Shown: positions 26,416 to 35,856 of the stretch, in pieces
Layout of the letters: each line of letters begins with the position of its first letter
Position numbering within the stretch: position 1 is the stretch's first letter
Assembly: GCA_964582985.1 (NCBI GenBank)
Contig: CAZOUM010000002.1
Span: 45,479 to 109,478 of the forward strand
DNA length: 64,000 nucleotides
Source of the DNA: CAZQYB01 sp964582985
Lineage (GTDB): Bacteria > Planctomycetota > Phycisphaerae > Sedimentisphaerales > Anaerobacaceae
Direction: 5' to 3'
Made by a program: the position numbers and the translations under genes
The notes under the pieces: model-generated
Databases searched by the model: none
Told to the model about the DNA's origin: nothing
Seen by the model: the letters and a program-made list of their open reading frames with translations, nothing else

Positions 26416-27887
26416 TGGCGGATAAATCATCGTTGCCCTCAGAACAAAAACCACATTTTGCAAAAGAAACGCAAAATGGGAACCTTATTATATCGGCAGA
26501 CGAGACTTCACTAAGACATATGCTGAAGTTAGCGGCGCCAATGATAGTGACGCATACCTCTTACACCATTATGCAGTTTGTCGATAGATTTATGGTTTCG
26601 CGTCTGGGGACAGAGGCATTGGCCGCGATTTTGCCCGCTGGTTTTGTCAGTTTTGTACCTGCAGGCTTCGCATGCGGTCTGATAATAAGTGTTAATACAT
26701 TTGTCAGTCAAAGCCTGGGCAGAGGTGAAAAAGAAAACTGCTCAAATTATTGCTGGCAGGCGATATATATGGGGCTGATTTACTCTTTCATCACTTTAGC
26801 AATCCTCTGGCCGGCCGCACCGACAATATTCAAAATGATGGGACACGAGCCGGCGGTCGCTGATATGGAAGTCATATACTTTCGCATTATGCTTTATACT
26901 CACATAATAGCGGTCTTCAGCTGGTCGAGCAGCCAATTTTTTATGGGTATTCATCGGCCGATTATCACAATGTATGCGATACTCTGCGGGCAGGTAGTAA
27001 ACGTCGCTGCCAATTACGTATTGATTTTTGGCGAACTGGGTTTTCCGCCTATGGGAATCGCAGGTGCAGGCTGGGGAACATTCATTGGAATAGCCGTTAG
27101 CGTAGGGATAATAATGACCATGTTCCTTAGCAAAAATATAAATGCAACCTACAGAAGCAGGCGAACACTGAATATCGACTTGCTAAAGATAGGTGACCTG
27201 CTAAAAGTAGGACTGCCAGCCGGGCTTGAACTGATGTTGAATGTTGCATTTTGGGGCATGATTTTGTTTTGGCTTGTCGGCGGATTCGGAAAAGAGGCAA
27301 TGGCGGCCACGAGCGCGGTGCTCTCGTGCACACATGTATCGGTTATGCCGGTTGTAGGACTGTCAACTGCTTTAACTGCGGCCATCGGCAAGACCATCGG
27401 CAGAGGCAGGAAAGATGTGGCAGTCAAACAGGCCAGCGTGTGTTTGAAAGTCGCATTGGCGTATATGGGATTGGTAGGGGTTTGCTTTTTTATATTCAGA
27501 AATGCTATAATGAGGTTTTGGGCCCCTGACGATAACACAGTAATGGAAACGGGTGCCAATCTTTTGATTTTGGCAGCTATATACCAGGTTTTCCACGCGG
27601 CACGTATCATTTACGGCGGCTCGTTACGCGGAGCCGGAGATACCGTGTGGCTGGCAATTGTATCAGCACTGGGAGCAGTAGTAATTTTGGGACTGGGCGG
27701 TTTGCTTATCGTTAAGCTTTTCTGGTCCATCGGGCCAATAGGACCGTGGCTCGCTGCCACATTCAGTATCATTGCAGTCGGATTGGCAAATCGCTGGAGG
27801 TTTAAGAGCAACATCTGGATGCGTATAGACTTGTTCAAGCGCCGGGCTGTCGGTGTGCCGGTCGAAATTGGGGCGACGGTTGAATAG
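26415..27887 (+). CDS. MATE family efflux transporter
   Basis: 490 residues with 12 membrane helices in two homologous halves. 'LKLAAPMIVTHTSYTIMQFVDRFMVSRLG' (read in parts) is the first-helix signature, 'GLIISVNTFVSQSLGRGEKE' the second, and 'GAGWGTFIGIAVS' and 'GLSTALTAAIGKTIGRGR' recur in the second half. It would export cationic compounds by Na+ or H+ antiport. Start overlaps the DUF167 stop by one base. Confidence 0.9.
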   Translation: MADKSSLPSEQKPHFAKETQNGNLIISADETSLRHMLKLAAPMIVTHTSYTIMQFVDRFMVSRLGTEALAAILPAGFVSFVPAGFACGLIISVNTFVSQSLGRGEKENCSNYCWQAIYMGLIYSFITLAILWPAAPTIFKMMGHEPAVADMEVIYFRIMLYTHIIAVFSWSSSQFFMGIHRPIITMYAILCGQVVNVAANYVLIFGELGFPPMGIAGAGWGTFIGIAVSVGIIMTMFLSKNINATYRSRRTLNIDLLKIGDLLKVGLPAGLELMLNVAFWGMILFWLVGGFGKEAMAATSAVLSCTHVSVMPVVGLSTALTAAIGKTIGRGRKDVAVKQASVCLKVALAYMGLVGVCFFIFRNAIMRFWAPDDNTVMETGANLLILAAIYQVFHAARIIYGGSLRGAGDTVWLAIVSALGAVVILGLGGLLIVKLFWSIGPIGPWLAATFSIIAVGLANRWRFKSNIWMRIDLFKRRAVGVPVEIGATVE

Positions 27888-27914
27888 TCTCGGTAGAGGT
27901 GCAAACGAGGTGAT

Positions 27915-29528
27915 ATGAAAAAGCCTTTCCTGATAATCCTGTGCTTTTCGTTTCTTGCACAGACAGCGTCTCTCGGCCAATATGAGCCCCTGGCCAACGC
28001 GGATAGACGAGGTCTGTACGTAAGGTCAATTGAACGGGTTCTGCGATTACATCCTGAGGAAGTTGATTTGGCCACCGCTGCCCTGATTATCTCAGAGCGA
28101 TGGAGCAGGAACGTCTACGGGCGAAGATGTCTGCAAAAATTGGACGATATGGCCTCTGAGATTCGCGACAGGCTAAGGGCCAGGCGAATCCCGCCAAACT
28201 ACAGAGCCATCCCGGTAATAAACGAGTATTTATTTGACGAGCTGAGATTCAAGTCGGTCAAGGAGGCAACCAATCCCGACCATTTGTTTCTACACTCTGT
28301 GCTCAAAAAGAAGCAGGGATACTGTCTGAGTCTCTCAGTCCTTTATCTTTCCCTCGCCGAACGGCTTGGCTTGCCTATCTACGGTGTGGTCGTGCCGGGC
28401 CATTTCTTTGTCAGATACGATGATGGTCGGTCAGCATTCAACATCGAAACAACAAGTAAAGGCGGAACTGCTCCCGATAAACACTACATCGATAATTTCA
28501 AGGTGCCGCCGGATACGCCGGAAAGCATTTATTTAAAAAACCTCGACAAAATCCAGACTCTCGGCTGCTTGTTTAATAATCTGGGCAATACCTACAGCGC
28601 CATCGGCGATGTCGAAGCTGCTCTGGTCGCGCTTGAAACAGCGGTCCGGATAAATCCATCGCTCGGTGAGTCCCATATGAACTTGGGCAATGTCTACTTG
28701 AAAAAGGGCTGGGTAGACGATGCGATACACGAATACCGCACAGCTCTGGAAATAAATCCCGAGGAGGCCAAATCGTATTTTAACCTCGCCAATGCATACG
28801 CAAAGCAAGGCTGGTTGAACGATGCAGTTTCCGAGTATCTCCGGTCACTCAAGCTCGACCCAAACTGCATAGAGACGTACAAAGGTCTGGCTATGGCCTA
28901 CTCAGGACAAGAAATGTTCGGCCACGCCATAGCACAATTGAGAAAAGCTATCATTTTGAAGCCGAAAGACAGCAGCTTATACGCCCAATTGGCTGATGTT
29001 TATAGTCAAAGAGGTGACTACCAAGAAGCAATATCACAATATAAAAAGGCCCTGAAGCTAAAGCCGAATTCAGCAGAGGCACATTATGGTCTGGCAGTTT
29101 GCTATAACAAATTAGGCTTGATTGACGAGGAAATTCAGGCATACAAGAGGGCTTTGGCTATTGAGCCCGATATGTTGGCGGCCCTGATGAATCTCGGCAA
29201 TGCATATTTTACAAAAGAGAATTACGACGCAGCCATCGTACAATACAAGAAAGCTGCTCGCGTGAAGCCCGATGAGGGCACGATTTTTTATAATCTCGGT
29301 GCTGCGTATTCAAACAAGGGCGATTATGAAAAGGCGGTGGCCCAGTACACAAAAGCAATTGAGATTGACCCCGAAATGGCTGGCGCTCACAATGGACTCG
29401 CTTATGGGTACTATATGTTGGAAGACTATAGCTCGGCCTGGGAGCACCTAAAAACCGCCGAGGACTTAGGCGCCGAAATCGACAAAAAACTCCTCAAGGC
29501 TATCGAAGCCAACCTGCCCCGACAATAA
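27915..29528 (+). CDS. Exported transglutaminase-like (SirB1) plus TPR protein
   Basis: 537 residues with an N-terminal signal peptide (residues 1-21). Residues ~45-190 match the SirB1/Transglut_core2 domain, with candidate catalytic Cys in 'KKQGYCLSLSVLYLSLAERL' and His in 'VVPGHFFVRYDDGR'. Residues ~215-530 hold about nine TPR units, e.g. 'LGNVYLKKGWVDDAIHEYRT' and 'LGAAYSNKGDYEKAVAQYT'. GAGGTGAT precedes the ATG. Probably a periplasmic protease-like or scaffold protein; exact role unknown. Confidence 0.82.
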   Translation: MKKPFLIILCFSFLAQTASLGQYEPLANADRRGLYVRSIERVLRLHPEEVDLATAALIISERWSRNVYGRRCLQKLDDMASEIRDRLRARRIPPNYRAIPVINEYLFDELRFKSVKEATNPDHLFLHSVLKKKQGYCLSLSVLYLSLAERLGLPIYGVVVPGHFFVRYDDGRSAFNIETTSKGGTAPDKHYIDNFKVPPDTPESIYLKNLDKIQTLGCLFNNLGNTYSAIGDVEAALVALETAVRINPSLGESHMNLGNVYLKKGWVDDAIHEYRTALEINPEEAKSYFNLANAYAKQGWLNDAVSEYLRSLKLDPNCIETYKGLAMAYSGQEMFGHAIAQLRKAIILKPKDSSLYAQLADVYSQRGDYQEAISQYKKALKLKPNSAEAHYGLAVCYNKLGLIDEEIQAYKRALAIEPDMLAALMNLGNAYFTKENYDAAIVQYKKAARVKPDEGTIFYNLGAAYSNKGDYEKAVAQYTKAIEIDPEMAGAHNGLAYGYYMLEDYSSAWEHLKTAEDLGAEIDKKLLKAIEANLPRQ

Positions 29529-29546
29529 ACGCCAGCAGTTGAATCT

Positions 29547-30527
29547 CTAACTGCTCGGCTTAAACCCTTTTGCGTGATCGTGAAGATTCTTGATGTCCTC
29601 CTCAGAAACAAAGCCGTTAAGACTTGTAACAACAAGATTAATAAAGCTCCTTAGATCTGCAGGGTTCTGCTCCTCTGTCCATCGTACCCTCGTAATTGCG
29701 GGTTCGATTTGAAGGTATCTTCGGGGATCTACCTGTTTTGCAAGCATCAATGCCACCCGCGCAACACTGCAAGGCTCTCGAAAAAACCCCGGAGAACCAC
29801 CGGTACCGAGCCTCTCCGGGTCATAGTTTCCAAGGTACCACTGGAATCTCTTGAGGACACGCAAGTTCGCCGCCAAAAATATCCTCTCTCTGCCTTTTAC
29901 TTGCTCCTTGAGTGGCGAAAGAATGTACAACTTGCGCAGCTCGTCAAAATGTCCTGAGACCGTGACAATTTGCGTAAGGTCGGCCTCACGCGTAAGTTTT
30001 GAGGACAGATGTTCGTAAAGATGTAGAATCCCTTTCCACAAGTCTTCTCGCCTGAACAATTCTGCGAATCCGTTGTGGAAGATTCTTAAACTTTCCAATC
30101 CGAAAAAAGGTTCATTATAAATGGCCATTTCGCTGGCGAAGATGGCTCGGGAAAAACACTCCTCAACCAGTTCGGATGTGTTCAGGCTCTTGTAGCAGTC
30201 TGGGTCCTTCATCCAATTCTCTGAGCCCCAGCGCGTATGACCACTTTCCTTGAGACTCAACCACTCTGTCTTTGCAGCCGCCAAACTGGCTTTTTGCTCG
30301 CCGGTCATATAGTCCTTTTCAAATCTTTTTATCAGTTCTGCCAGTTCATAGGTCGGGCTCACCATACGAGCAGATTCAGATGAGGCCAATTCGGCATCAC
30401 TATACTTACCATCAGGTCCATCTGTCGCCTGAGACACAGTCTGAGATGAATTGCCACACCCCGTAAATATGGCAGAGACTACTGCCATCGCCAGACAACA
30501 AACGAGTCTTTTCTGGAACCCTATCAC
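29547..30527 (-). CDS. Lipoprotein, hypothetical
   Basis: 326 residues from a GTG start with AAGGAGAG upstream. Signal peptide ends in lipobox FTGC (Cys ~24). The mature part is predicted mostly helical, with 'AIYNEPFFGLESLRIFHNGF' and 'LAANLRVLKRFQWYLGNYDP'. No known domain recognised. It is convergent with the TPR gene, their stops only 18 bases apart. Confidence 0.55.
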   Translation of the reverse strand: MIGFQKRLVCCLAMAVVSAIFTGCGNSSQTVSQATDGPDGKYSDAELASSESARMVSPTYELAELIKRFEKDYMTGEQKASLAAAKTEWLSLKESGHTRWGSENWMKDPDCYKSLNTSELVEECFSRAIFASEMAIYNEPFFGLESLRIFHNGFAELFRREDLWKGILHLYEHLSSKLTREADLTQIVTVSGHFDELRKLYILSPLKEQVKGRERIFLAANLRVLKRFQWYLGNYDPERLGTGGSPGFFREPCSVARVALMLAKQVDPRRYLQIEPAITRVRWTEEQNPADLRSFINLVVTSLNGFVSEEDIKNLHDHAKGFKPSS

Positions 30528-30783
30528 TTTATCTCTCCTTCATCTTGCTTAGATTTAAGCTCCCTGGGCGATTAGTATAACCCATAAACCCCCTCAGCTT
30601 TGTAAAAAGTTTGTAAAATCCGCGCATACAAAGCCTCAGACGCCAAAAAGCCTCAGCCGATGAATTACGCGCCGAGATTAACAAAGCCCTGCTCATATCC
30701 GACAAAATCGTTGATGTCGCTGCGACAACAGTGTATACTGGTTATCCGAATAGACTGATGAATTTTACCGGGAGGATATTATT

Positions 30784-33240
30784 GTGCAGCCAATTAGGAT
30801 TATATTTGCGATTGTCTTTGTAATTACAATCTTCGCCAACACAACCCTGTTTTGCGAAGAGGTTCCAATACCCGGGCCCAATGCGAGCGCTGAACAGACC
30901 GACCCAAATGCCGACCCCAACGACATCTCAGCGTACTACGGCTTCGATGAGATGGAGACAATCAAGCTGGACTGGGGGATAAAATGCTTAAGGATTGCCG
31001 ACCTTAATGGCGACGGCCGAAACGATATCGCCGTCGTCAACAACAGAAAGGCAAAGATAGAGCTGCTGATTCAAAAAAAATCTATCGGCCCAGCCGAAAC
31101 AGCGGTAGCCGTTGACCCCGAGGACGTAGATGTAAATCTGCTCATCCCCCATACCCGTTTTGAGAAACAGGATGTGGCTGTCTCGCAAAGGGTGTTCAGT
31201 TTCGCTTGCGGAGACTTGAATTCCGATGGGATGGTGGACCTGGCTTTCTACGGCGAGCCAAAAGGCCTGTATGTGATGTTGCAAAAAACGAGTGAAGCCA
31301 AACAAGATAAAGCGAAGACATTGAGCTGGCGGACGAAAAAGAAAATCAAAATTGACGACGGCCTCGTAATGAGCACTGCCCTTGCGTGTGCTGACTTGAA
31401 TAACGACGGGGCCGACGACCTGGCCCTCGCTGGTCGTGACGCTATTTATATCATTTTGCAAAAAGATGACGGTTCATTAGCCGAGCCTGTCAAATATCCC
31501 ACCACGTCACGTCCACTTGGTATCGAAGTTGCTGACTTAAACGGCGATAATATAAACGACCTTGTCATTATAGTAAGCGAAGCTGAAAAGCGGGTTCACG
31601 TAAGGTTCGGGCTGACGACAGGGCAACTGGGCCCGCAGGTACAATTTTTTATCGAAAAGCCGTGGGCATTGAGGCTCGCAGATATAGATGGAGTAGCCGG
31701 CGACGAATTGCTGACGGTTGACGCCGTAAGTAAGCGGTTAATCTGTTATAAGTTCGCAGCCGAAAAGCAGAAGGACGCGGATTGGCCGATACTGTTTTAT
31801 CCTCTTACTTCAGGTACGGAAAACACAAAACGCGACCTGGTAGCCGCCGATTTCGATGGCGACGGCTTGGTCGACATCACGATAAGTGAGCCGGGAACTG
31901 CGGAACTTATTTTCTATAAACAAATAGCAAAGCTCGGACTGGCCGAGCCTGTGCGATTTCCTGCTTTTGCAGATATTACCAGCATGTCGGCTGTGGATAT
32001 CTATGGCGACGGCAGAGCAGAGCTTGCTGTCCTCAGCGTTAAGGAAAAAGTAATCGGCTTATCTAAATTCGAGGATAACAGATTATCATTTCCTCAACCT
32101 CTTGACGTAACTGGTGAGCCGCTGGCAATGGAGCTTGCCGATGCCGACGGTGACGGAAATGTCGACTGCGTTTATATATCTAAAGACGTCAACGATGTCA
32201 GGACTATGAGGGTCATTTATAACCTACGGGCACTCGGCAAACGCCAACGCAAGACTTCAAAAGTCGGCCAGACAAGGCCTGCTTTGGAGCTGAAAAAACT
32301 TACCTCCAATCCCGATGGTCTAAAAGTGCTCGACGCCGACCAGGACGGCTTAAATGATGTTTTGATATTTGTCAAATACGAATCTCCTATATTAGTCCGT
32401 CAGACAAAAAAGGGTGTTTTCGAAGCAGTTGATTCACCTAAGGCACAGGACAGTTTGATAAAAGATGCAAGTCTGCATTCGACTTTTGTCGCCAACGTGG
32501 ACAGCAAAGCCGGCGAAGAGCTGCTCATTGCACGAAAGAACTTCGCCAGAAGTTTGGTCTTTGCCAACAGCCAAAGTTGGAGTGTTATCGACCAGTACAA
32601 TGCAAAAGACAGCCAGAACAGCACATCAGCCGTTGCTGCTTTCGATATGGAGGACGACGGCTCAGCAGGCCAGCCGGCTATCTTGCTCCTGGACGGTCAG
32701 AAAGGTCAGCTCCAAATACTCAAAGCCGGCGACAATAAGACCTATCAGTTTGCGAAAGAATTGGATGTCGGCAAATGGAACACTGCGCCACATCTGAAGA
32801 TGCTGTTTGCCCCGCTAACCGGCAGCGATGTCAAAAGCATACTATTGTTTGACAGCGAAAAGTTTGCGCTAATTACGCCACCGAGCGGTGATAACGTTCC
32901 TTACCGGCTGGAGCAGCAATTCAGTTACGAAACGAAAATAAAGGACGGTGTATACGGCAATATGGCAACGGGAGATATTAACGGCGATGGCCTGCCAGAC
33001 ATTGTTATGGTCGAATACAACCACAACCATATTGAAATACTGGCGCTCGACAGCGAGACCAAGCCTATCCCTGCGATGCGCTTCAAGATATTCGAGCAGA
33101 AAAGTTATCGCGATACCAAAGCCCACGCCAAATCCAGTATCGAGCCGCGGGAACTAAAAATCGCTGACGTCACAGCCGATGAAAAAGACGATTTAGTGAC
33201 TATCATCCACGACCGTATAATCATTTACCCCCAGGATTAA
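30784..33240 (+). CDS. Exported FG-GAP/VCBS repeat protein
   Basis: 818 residues from GTG 30784 (GGGAGGA upstream) with a signal peptide of ~24 residues. The body holds at least nine FG-GAP/VCBS-type units with Ca-binding loops such as 'DLNGDGRNDIAVV', 'DLNSDGMVDLAF', 'DLNNDGADDLALAG', 'DFDGDGLVDITI', 'DADGDGNVDCVYI' and 'DINGDGLPDIVMV', consistent with a beta-propeller of integrin type. Extracellular or surface protein, possibly for binding; partner unknown. Confidence 0.82.
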   Translation: MQPIRIIFAIVFVITIFANTTLFCEEVPIPGPNASAEQTDPNADPNDISAYYGFDEMETIKLDWGIKCLRIADLNGDGRNDIAVVNNRKAKIELLIQKKSIGPAETAVAVDPEDVDVNLLIPHTRFEKQDVAVSQRVFSFACGDLNSDGMVDLAFYGEPKGLYVMLQKTSEAKQDKAKTLSWRTKKKIKIDDGLVMSTALACADLNNDGADDLALAGRDAIYIILQKDDGSLAEPVKYPTTSRPLGIEVADLNGDNINDLVIIVSEAEKRVHVRFGLTTGQLGPQVQFFIEKPWALRLADIDGVAGDELLTVDAVSKRLICYKFAAEKQKDADWPILFYPLTSGTENTKRDLVAADFDGDGLVDITISEPGTAELIFYKQIAKLGLAEPVRFPAFADITSMSAVDIYGDGRAELAVLSVKEKVIGLSKFEDNRLSFPQPLDVTGEPLAMELADADGDGNVDCVYISKDVNDVRTMRVIYNLRALGKRQRKTSKVGQTRPALELKKLTSNPDGLKVLDADQDGLNDVLIFVKYESPILVRQTKKGVFEAVDSPKAQDSLIKDASLHSTFVANVDSKAGEELLIARKNFARSLVFANSQSWSVIDQYNAKDSQNSTSAVAAFDMEDDGSAGQPAILLLDGQKGQLQILKAGDNKTYQFAKELDVGKWNTAPHLKMLFAPLTGSDVKSILLFDSEKFALITPPSGDNVPYRLEQQFSYETKIKDGVYGNMATGDINGDGLPDIVMVEYNHNHIEILALDSETKPIPAMRFKIFEQKSYRDTKAHAKSSIEPRELKIADVTADEKDDLVTIIHDRIIIYPQD

Positions 33241-33298
33241 CTCCTTATCTCGTATGCTCGATTGCACTATTTTGGTACTCTAAGGCCAAAAAGTCAAA

Positions 33299-33397
33299 AT
33301 GGGCAGCAAGAGAAGAAAAGTTTTTGTTGCACTCAGTGGCGGAGTGGACAGTTCAATTGCCGCAGCGTTGCCGGCGGCGCATACATTGACAAGGTGA
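33299..33397 (+). pseudogene. Truncated N-terminus of MnmA-like PP-loop enzyme
   Basis: 33 codons, 'MGSKRRKVFVALSGGVDSS' then 'IAAAL' and a stop. The PP-loop 'SGGVDSS' and its position are those of tRNA 2-thiouridylase MnmA, which is about 350 residues. Sequence similarity ends right after the first helix and a second frame reads 'GAYIDKVID' to a stop. It appears to be a remnant left by a deletion. No full mnmA is in the window. Confidence 0.55.
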
Positions 33398-33445
33398 TTG
33401 ACTAATAAGAGGGGCTTAAAGCTTTTTAGTATTCGGATTGCGGTC

Positions 33446-34498
33446 ATGCAAACAGACAATGACATCTTGAAGCTGCTGATGGACAAAGGCGCAGAAGCAG
33501 CTCAGAAAGCACACAGTGGGGTCATATTGCAGCCTGGCGCAATCGGCGATTGTATATTGACTCTGCCGTTAGTTGAATTTATGAAAGACTGCCTCGGCCT
33601 GGGCAGGGTCGACATACTCGGACATACCGAATATATCGGTATCTTGCCGGGGAGAACCGGCGCCGATGGAATCCGTTCGATGGATTCTGTGGATTTGCAT
33701 CGATTGTTCGCGGAAACAAAAACGTTCGACCTTGTGGACAAAGACCCTTTGATAAACGTTTTTGCCGATTATACCTGGATTGTCTCATTCTTGGGTGAGC
33801 CGGACAGTGACTTTGAGCAGAACCTCATCTTCACCGCCAATTGCAGCCACAGTGCCGAGGTCATAACTTTGTCGATGAAGCCATCCAAAAAGTTCCCAGG
33901 ACATATAACTGATTTTTATATTCAGCAATTTATTGCCGAAAGCGGTCTTGCTCTGGAACCCTGGCAACTTCCGCCGGACAATGTCCTGATAAAAGCAACC
34001 AAAGCCGACATAAACAGAGGAAAAGAATTGCTAAGAGAGGCCGGTATCGACCCTAACAAGAAACTGGTTGTACTCCACCCCGGCAGTGGCAGCTTGCGAA
34101 AATCCTGGCATTTGGATAATTTCTTAGCTATAGCCGAACAGCTTGCCTCAAAAGGTATAACAGTTATATTTCTCCTGGGCCCAGCTGAATTAGACCGATT
34201 CAGCAAGGCCGCCATCAAAAAGATGACCCGTGTTGCAAGGTGCCTGACAGATTTGTCTTTGACACAGGTCTTGGGCCTCTTGAGCTGTGCGGACGCTTTT
34301 GTTGGCAATGACAGCGGCATCACGCATCTGGCCGCGGGCTTGGGAGTTAGAGTGATAGCTGTTTTTGGACCTACCGACCCCGATGCGTACAGGCCCATCG
34401 GCCCGGATGTAACAGTGTTTAGAAACCGCGCAGCAACTTTTACCAGGAAGCCCTCGGTTAGGTTACAAAAGAAACTTCTGGAGGTCCTGACGGCGTGA
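33446..34498 (+). CDS. Glycosyltransferase family 9 (heptosyltransferase-like)
   Basis: 350 residues from ATG 33446; a TTG at 33398 is possible but has no better ribosome site. Family marks: N-terminal 'QPGAIGDCILTLPLVEF', C-terminal 'LVVLHPGSGSLRKSW' (donor binding) and 'FVGNDSGITHLAAGLGVRVIAVFGPTDP' (read in two parts). ADP-heptose or related sugar transfer to lipid A core is the usual role. It precedes lpxD, lpxI and two Kdo-kinase-like domains, which fits outer-membrane lipopolysaccharide synthesis. Confidence 0.85.
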   Translation: MQTDNDILKLLMDKGAEAAQKAHSGVILQPGAIGDCILTLPLVEFMKDCLGLGRVDILGHTEYIGILPGRTGADGIRSMDSVDLHRLFAETKTFDLVDKDPLINVFADYTWIVSFLGEPDSDFEQNLIFTANCSHSAEVITLSMKPSKKFPGHITDFYIQQFIAESGLALEPWQLPPDNVLIKATKADINRGKELLREAGIDPNKKLVVLHPGSGSLRKSWHLDNFLAIAEQLASKGITVIFLLGPAELDRFSKAAIKKMTRVARCLTDLSLTQVLGLLSCADAFVGNDSGITHLAAGLGVRVIAVFGPTDPDAYRPIGPDVTVFRNRAATFTRKPSVRLQKKLLEVLTA

Positions 34499-34563
34499 TA
34501 TCGTGATATTTAGAACCGCGCTTAAACTGCGACAAGCTTGCAGGGCTCCGAACGCAATAAAAG

Positions 34564-34601
34564 GCGTTTTGTCCGTGCAGCAATAGACAAAATGGCATTT
34601 T
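34564..34601 (+). terminator. Weak intrinsic terminator after the GT9 gene
   Basis: GTTTTGTC and GACAAAATGGC arms form a 7-bp core stem followed by ATTTTTA. Stem is short and AT-rich, so strength is doubtful. Confidence 0.35.
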
Positions 34602-34623
34602 TAGCTTTGCGACAGTTGAGTAT

Positions 34624-34651
34624 TTGACCGAGTTGTTCTTTCTGGTATAAT
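34624..34651 (+). promoter_or_regulatory. Sigma-70 promoter upstream of lpxD
   Basis: TTGACC at 34624-34629, 16-base spacer and perfect TATAAT at 34646-34651, 70 bases before the lpxD ATG. Confidence 0.6.
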
Positions 34652-34721
34652 ACTCAGCCAAGTATTGCCTGATTGGTTATAGAAATAGGCGATACCGGAT
34701 GTTAAAGATGAGGGCAGTTAT

Positions 34722-35783
34722 ATGCAGACAAAGACTTTGGGCGAATTAGCCGAATATGTAGATGGAAGGGTCTGCGGTGACCCCAACGTACTAATAAAAT
34801 CGGCCTCGACGCTCGGCAGGGCTGGCCAAGGCGACATAAGCTTTTTAGCAAACAATAGATATGAAAAGCAGTTGCGGACCACAAAAGCCAGTGCTGTAAT
34901 CGTCGGCAAAGAAACTGCCAATGCATCGGTTCCGCTTTTGGTAGCCGAGGACCCCTATTATGCCTTTATGCAGATTATGGTGTTGCTACACGGCCACCGC
35001 AAGCACAAAAAGGTCGGAATCAGCCCCAGGACTTCAATTTCAGACAGCGCAAAAGTCGGCGCTGACTGCCATATTCACGATTTCGTGACTGTAGCTGACG
35101 ATGCAAAAGTCGGAGACGGCTGCATAGTCTATCCGTGCGTGCATGTTGGCCAGGGCGTCCAGATTGGAAATGACTGCATAATCTATCCAAACGTCGCCAT
35201 CTACGACGGCTGCCAGATTGGCAACCGGGTAATCATAAATGCAAATTCAGCAATCGGAGAAGACGGCTTCGGCTATGCAAGTCACAAAGGAGTTCATCAT
35301 AAGATACCTCAGACTGGTATCGTAGTCATTGAAGATGATGTGGAAATCGGCACCTGCTGTGGAATAGAGAGAGGCACACTCGGTGATACTGTTATAGGCC
35401 AGGGCACAAAACTGGGCGATTTGGTCACGATAGGCCACGGCACGAAAATCGGTTCACACTGTTTGCTCGTCGCTCAGGTAGGTGTTGCCGGCTCAACTAC
35501 CCTCGGACATCATTGCGTGGTCGGCGGCCAGGTCGGGATTGTCGGCCACATAAATATAGGAAACAACGTTACTATCGCTGCCAAGGCGGGCGTCATTAAC
35601 AATATCGCTGATGGCAAAGTCGTCTTAGGTGCACCGGCCATTGAAGCAACTCAAGGTAAGCGAGCGTACAGTATGATACAATACCTGCCTGCAATGCGCG
35701 AAAACATCCGAAATCTTCAAGCTCAGCTCGACGAACTTGTCCCATATATCAAGGCCGATTCTAAAAACGTGGATGACCAGTAA
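34722..35783 (+). CDS. lpxD: UDP-3-O-acylglucosamine N-acyltransferase LpxD
   Basis: 353 residues. N-terminal uridine-binding domain (residues 1-100, 'TLGELAEYVDGRVCGDP' and 'ADQGDISFL'-like 'GQGDISFLANNRY'), then a left-handed beta-helix of hexapeptide repeats (~100-310) with the catalytic His region 'GFGYASHKGVHHKIPQ' and a C-terminal helix. It adds the N-linked acyl chain in lipid A synthesis. Length and motif order are normal. lpxI follows 74 bases downstream. Confidence 0.93.
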   Translation: MQTKTLGELAEYVDGRVCGDPNVLIKSASTLGRAGQGDISFLANNRYEKQLRTTKASAVIVGKETANASVPLLVAEDPYYAFMQIMVLLHGHRKHKKVGISPRTSISDSAKVGADCHIHDFVTVADDAKVGDGCIVYPCVHVGQGVQIGNDCIIYPNVAIYDGCQIGNRVIINANSAIGEDGFGYASHKGVHHKIPQTGIVVIEDDVEIGTCCGIERGTLGDTVIGQGTKLGDLVTIGHGTKIGSHCLLVAQVGVAGSTTLGHHCVVGGQVGIVGHINIGNNVTIAAKAGVINNIADGKVVLGAPAIEATQGKRAYSMIQYLPAMRENIRNLQAQLDELVPYIKADSKNVDDQ

Positions 35784-35856
35784 ACTTGCAGTATTGGTGC
35801 TTTGCTTTGTCACAGCCGAATACTAATTCGAGAACTGCGTCTTATACAACACCAAT

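Noticed and set aside
30528..30783. Frame with 'SADELRAEINKALLISDKIVD' upstream of the FG-GAP gene
   Set aside because: Protein-like for about 40 codons but no start or ribosome site and it runs into the next gene in another frame; at most a remnant.
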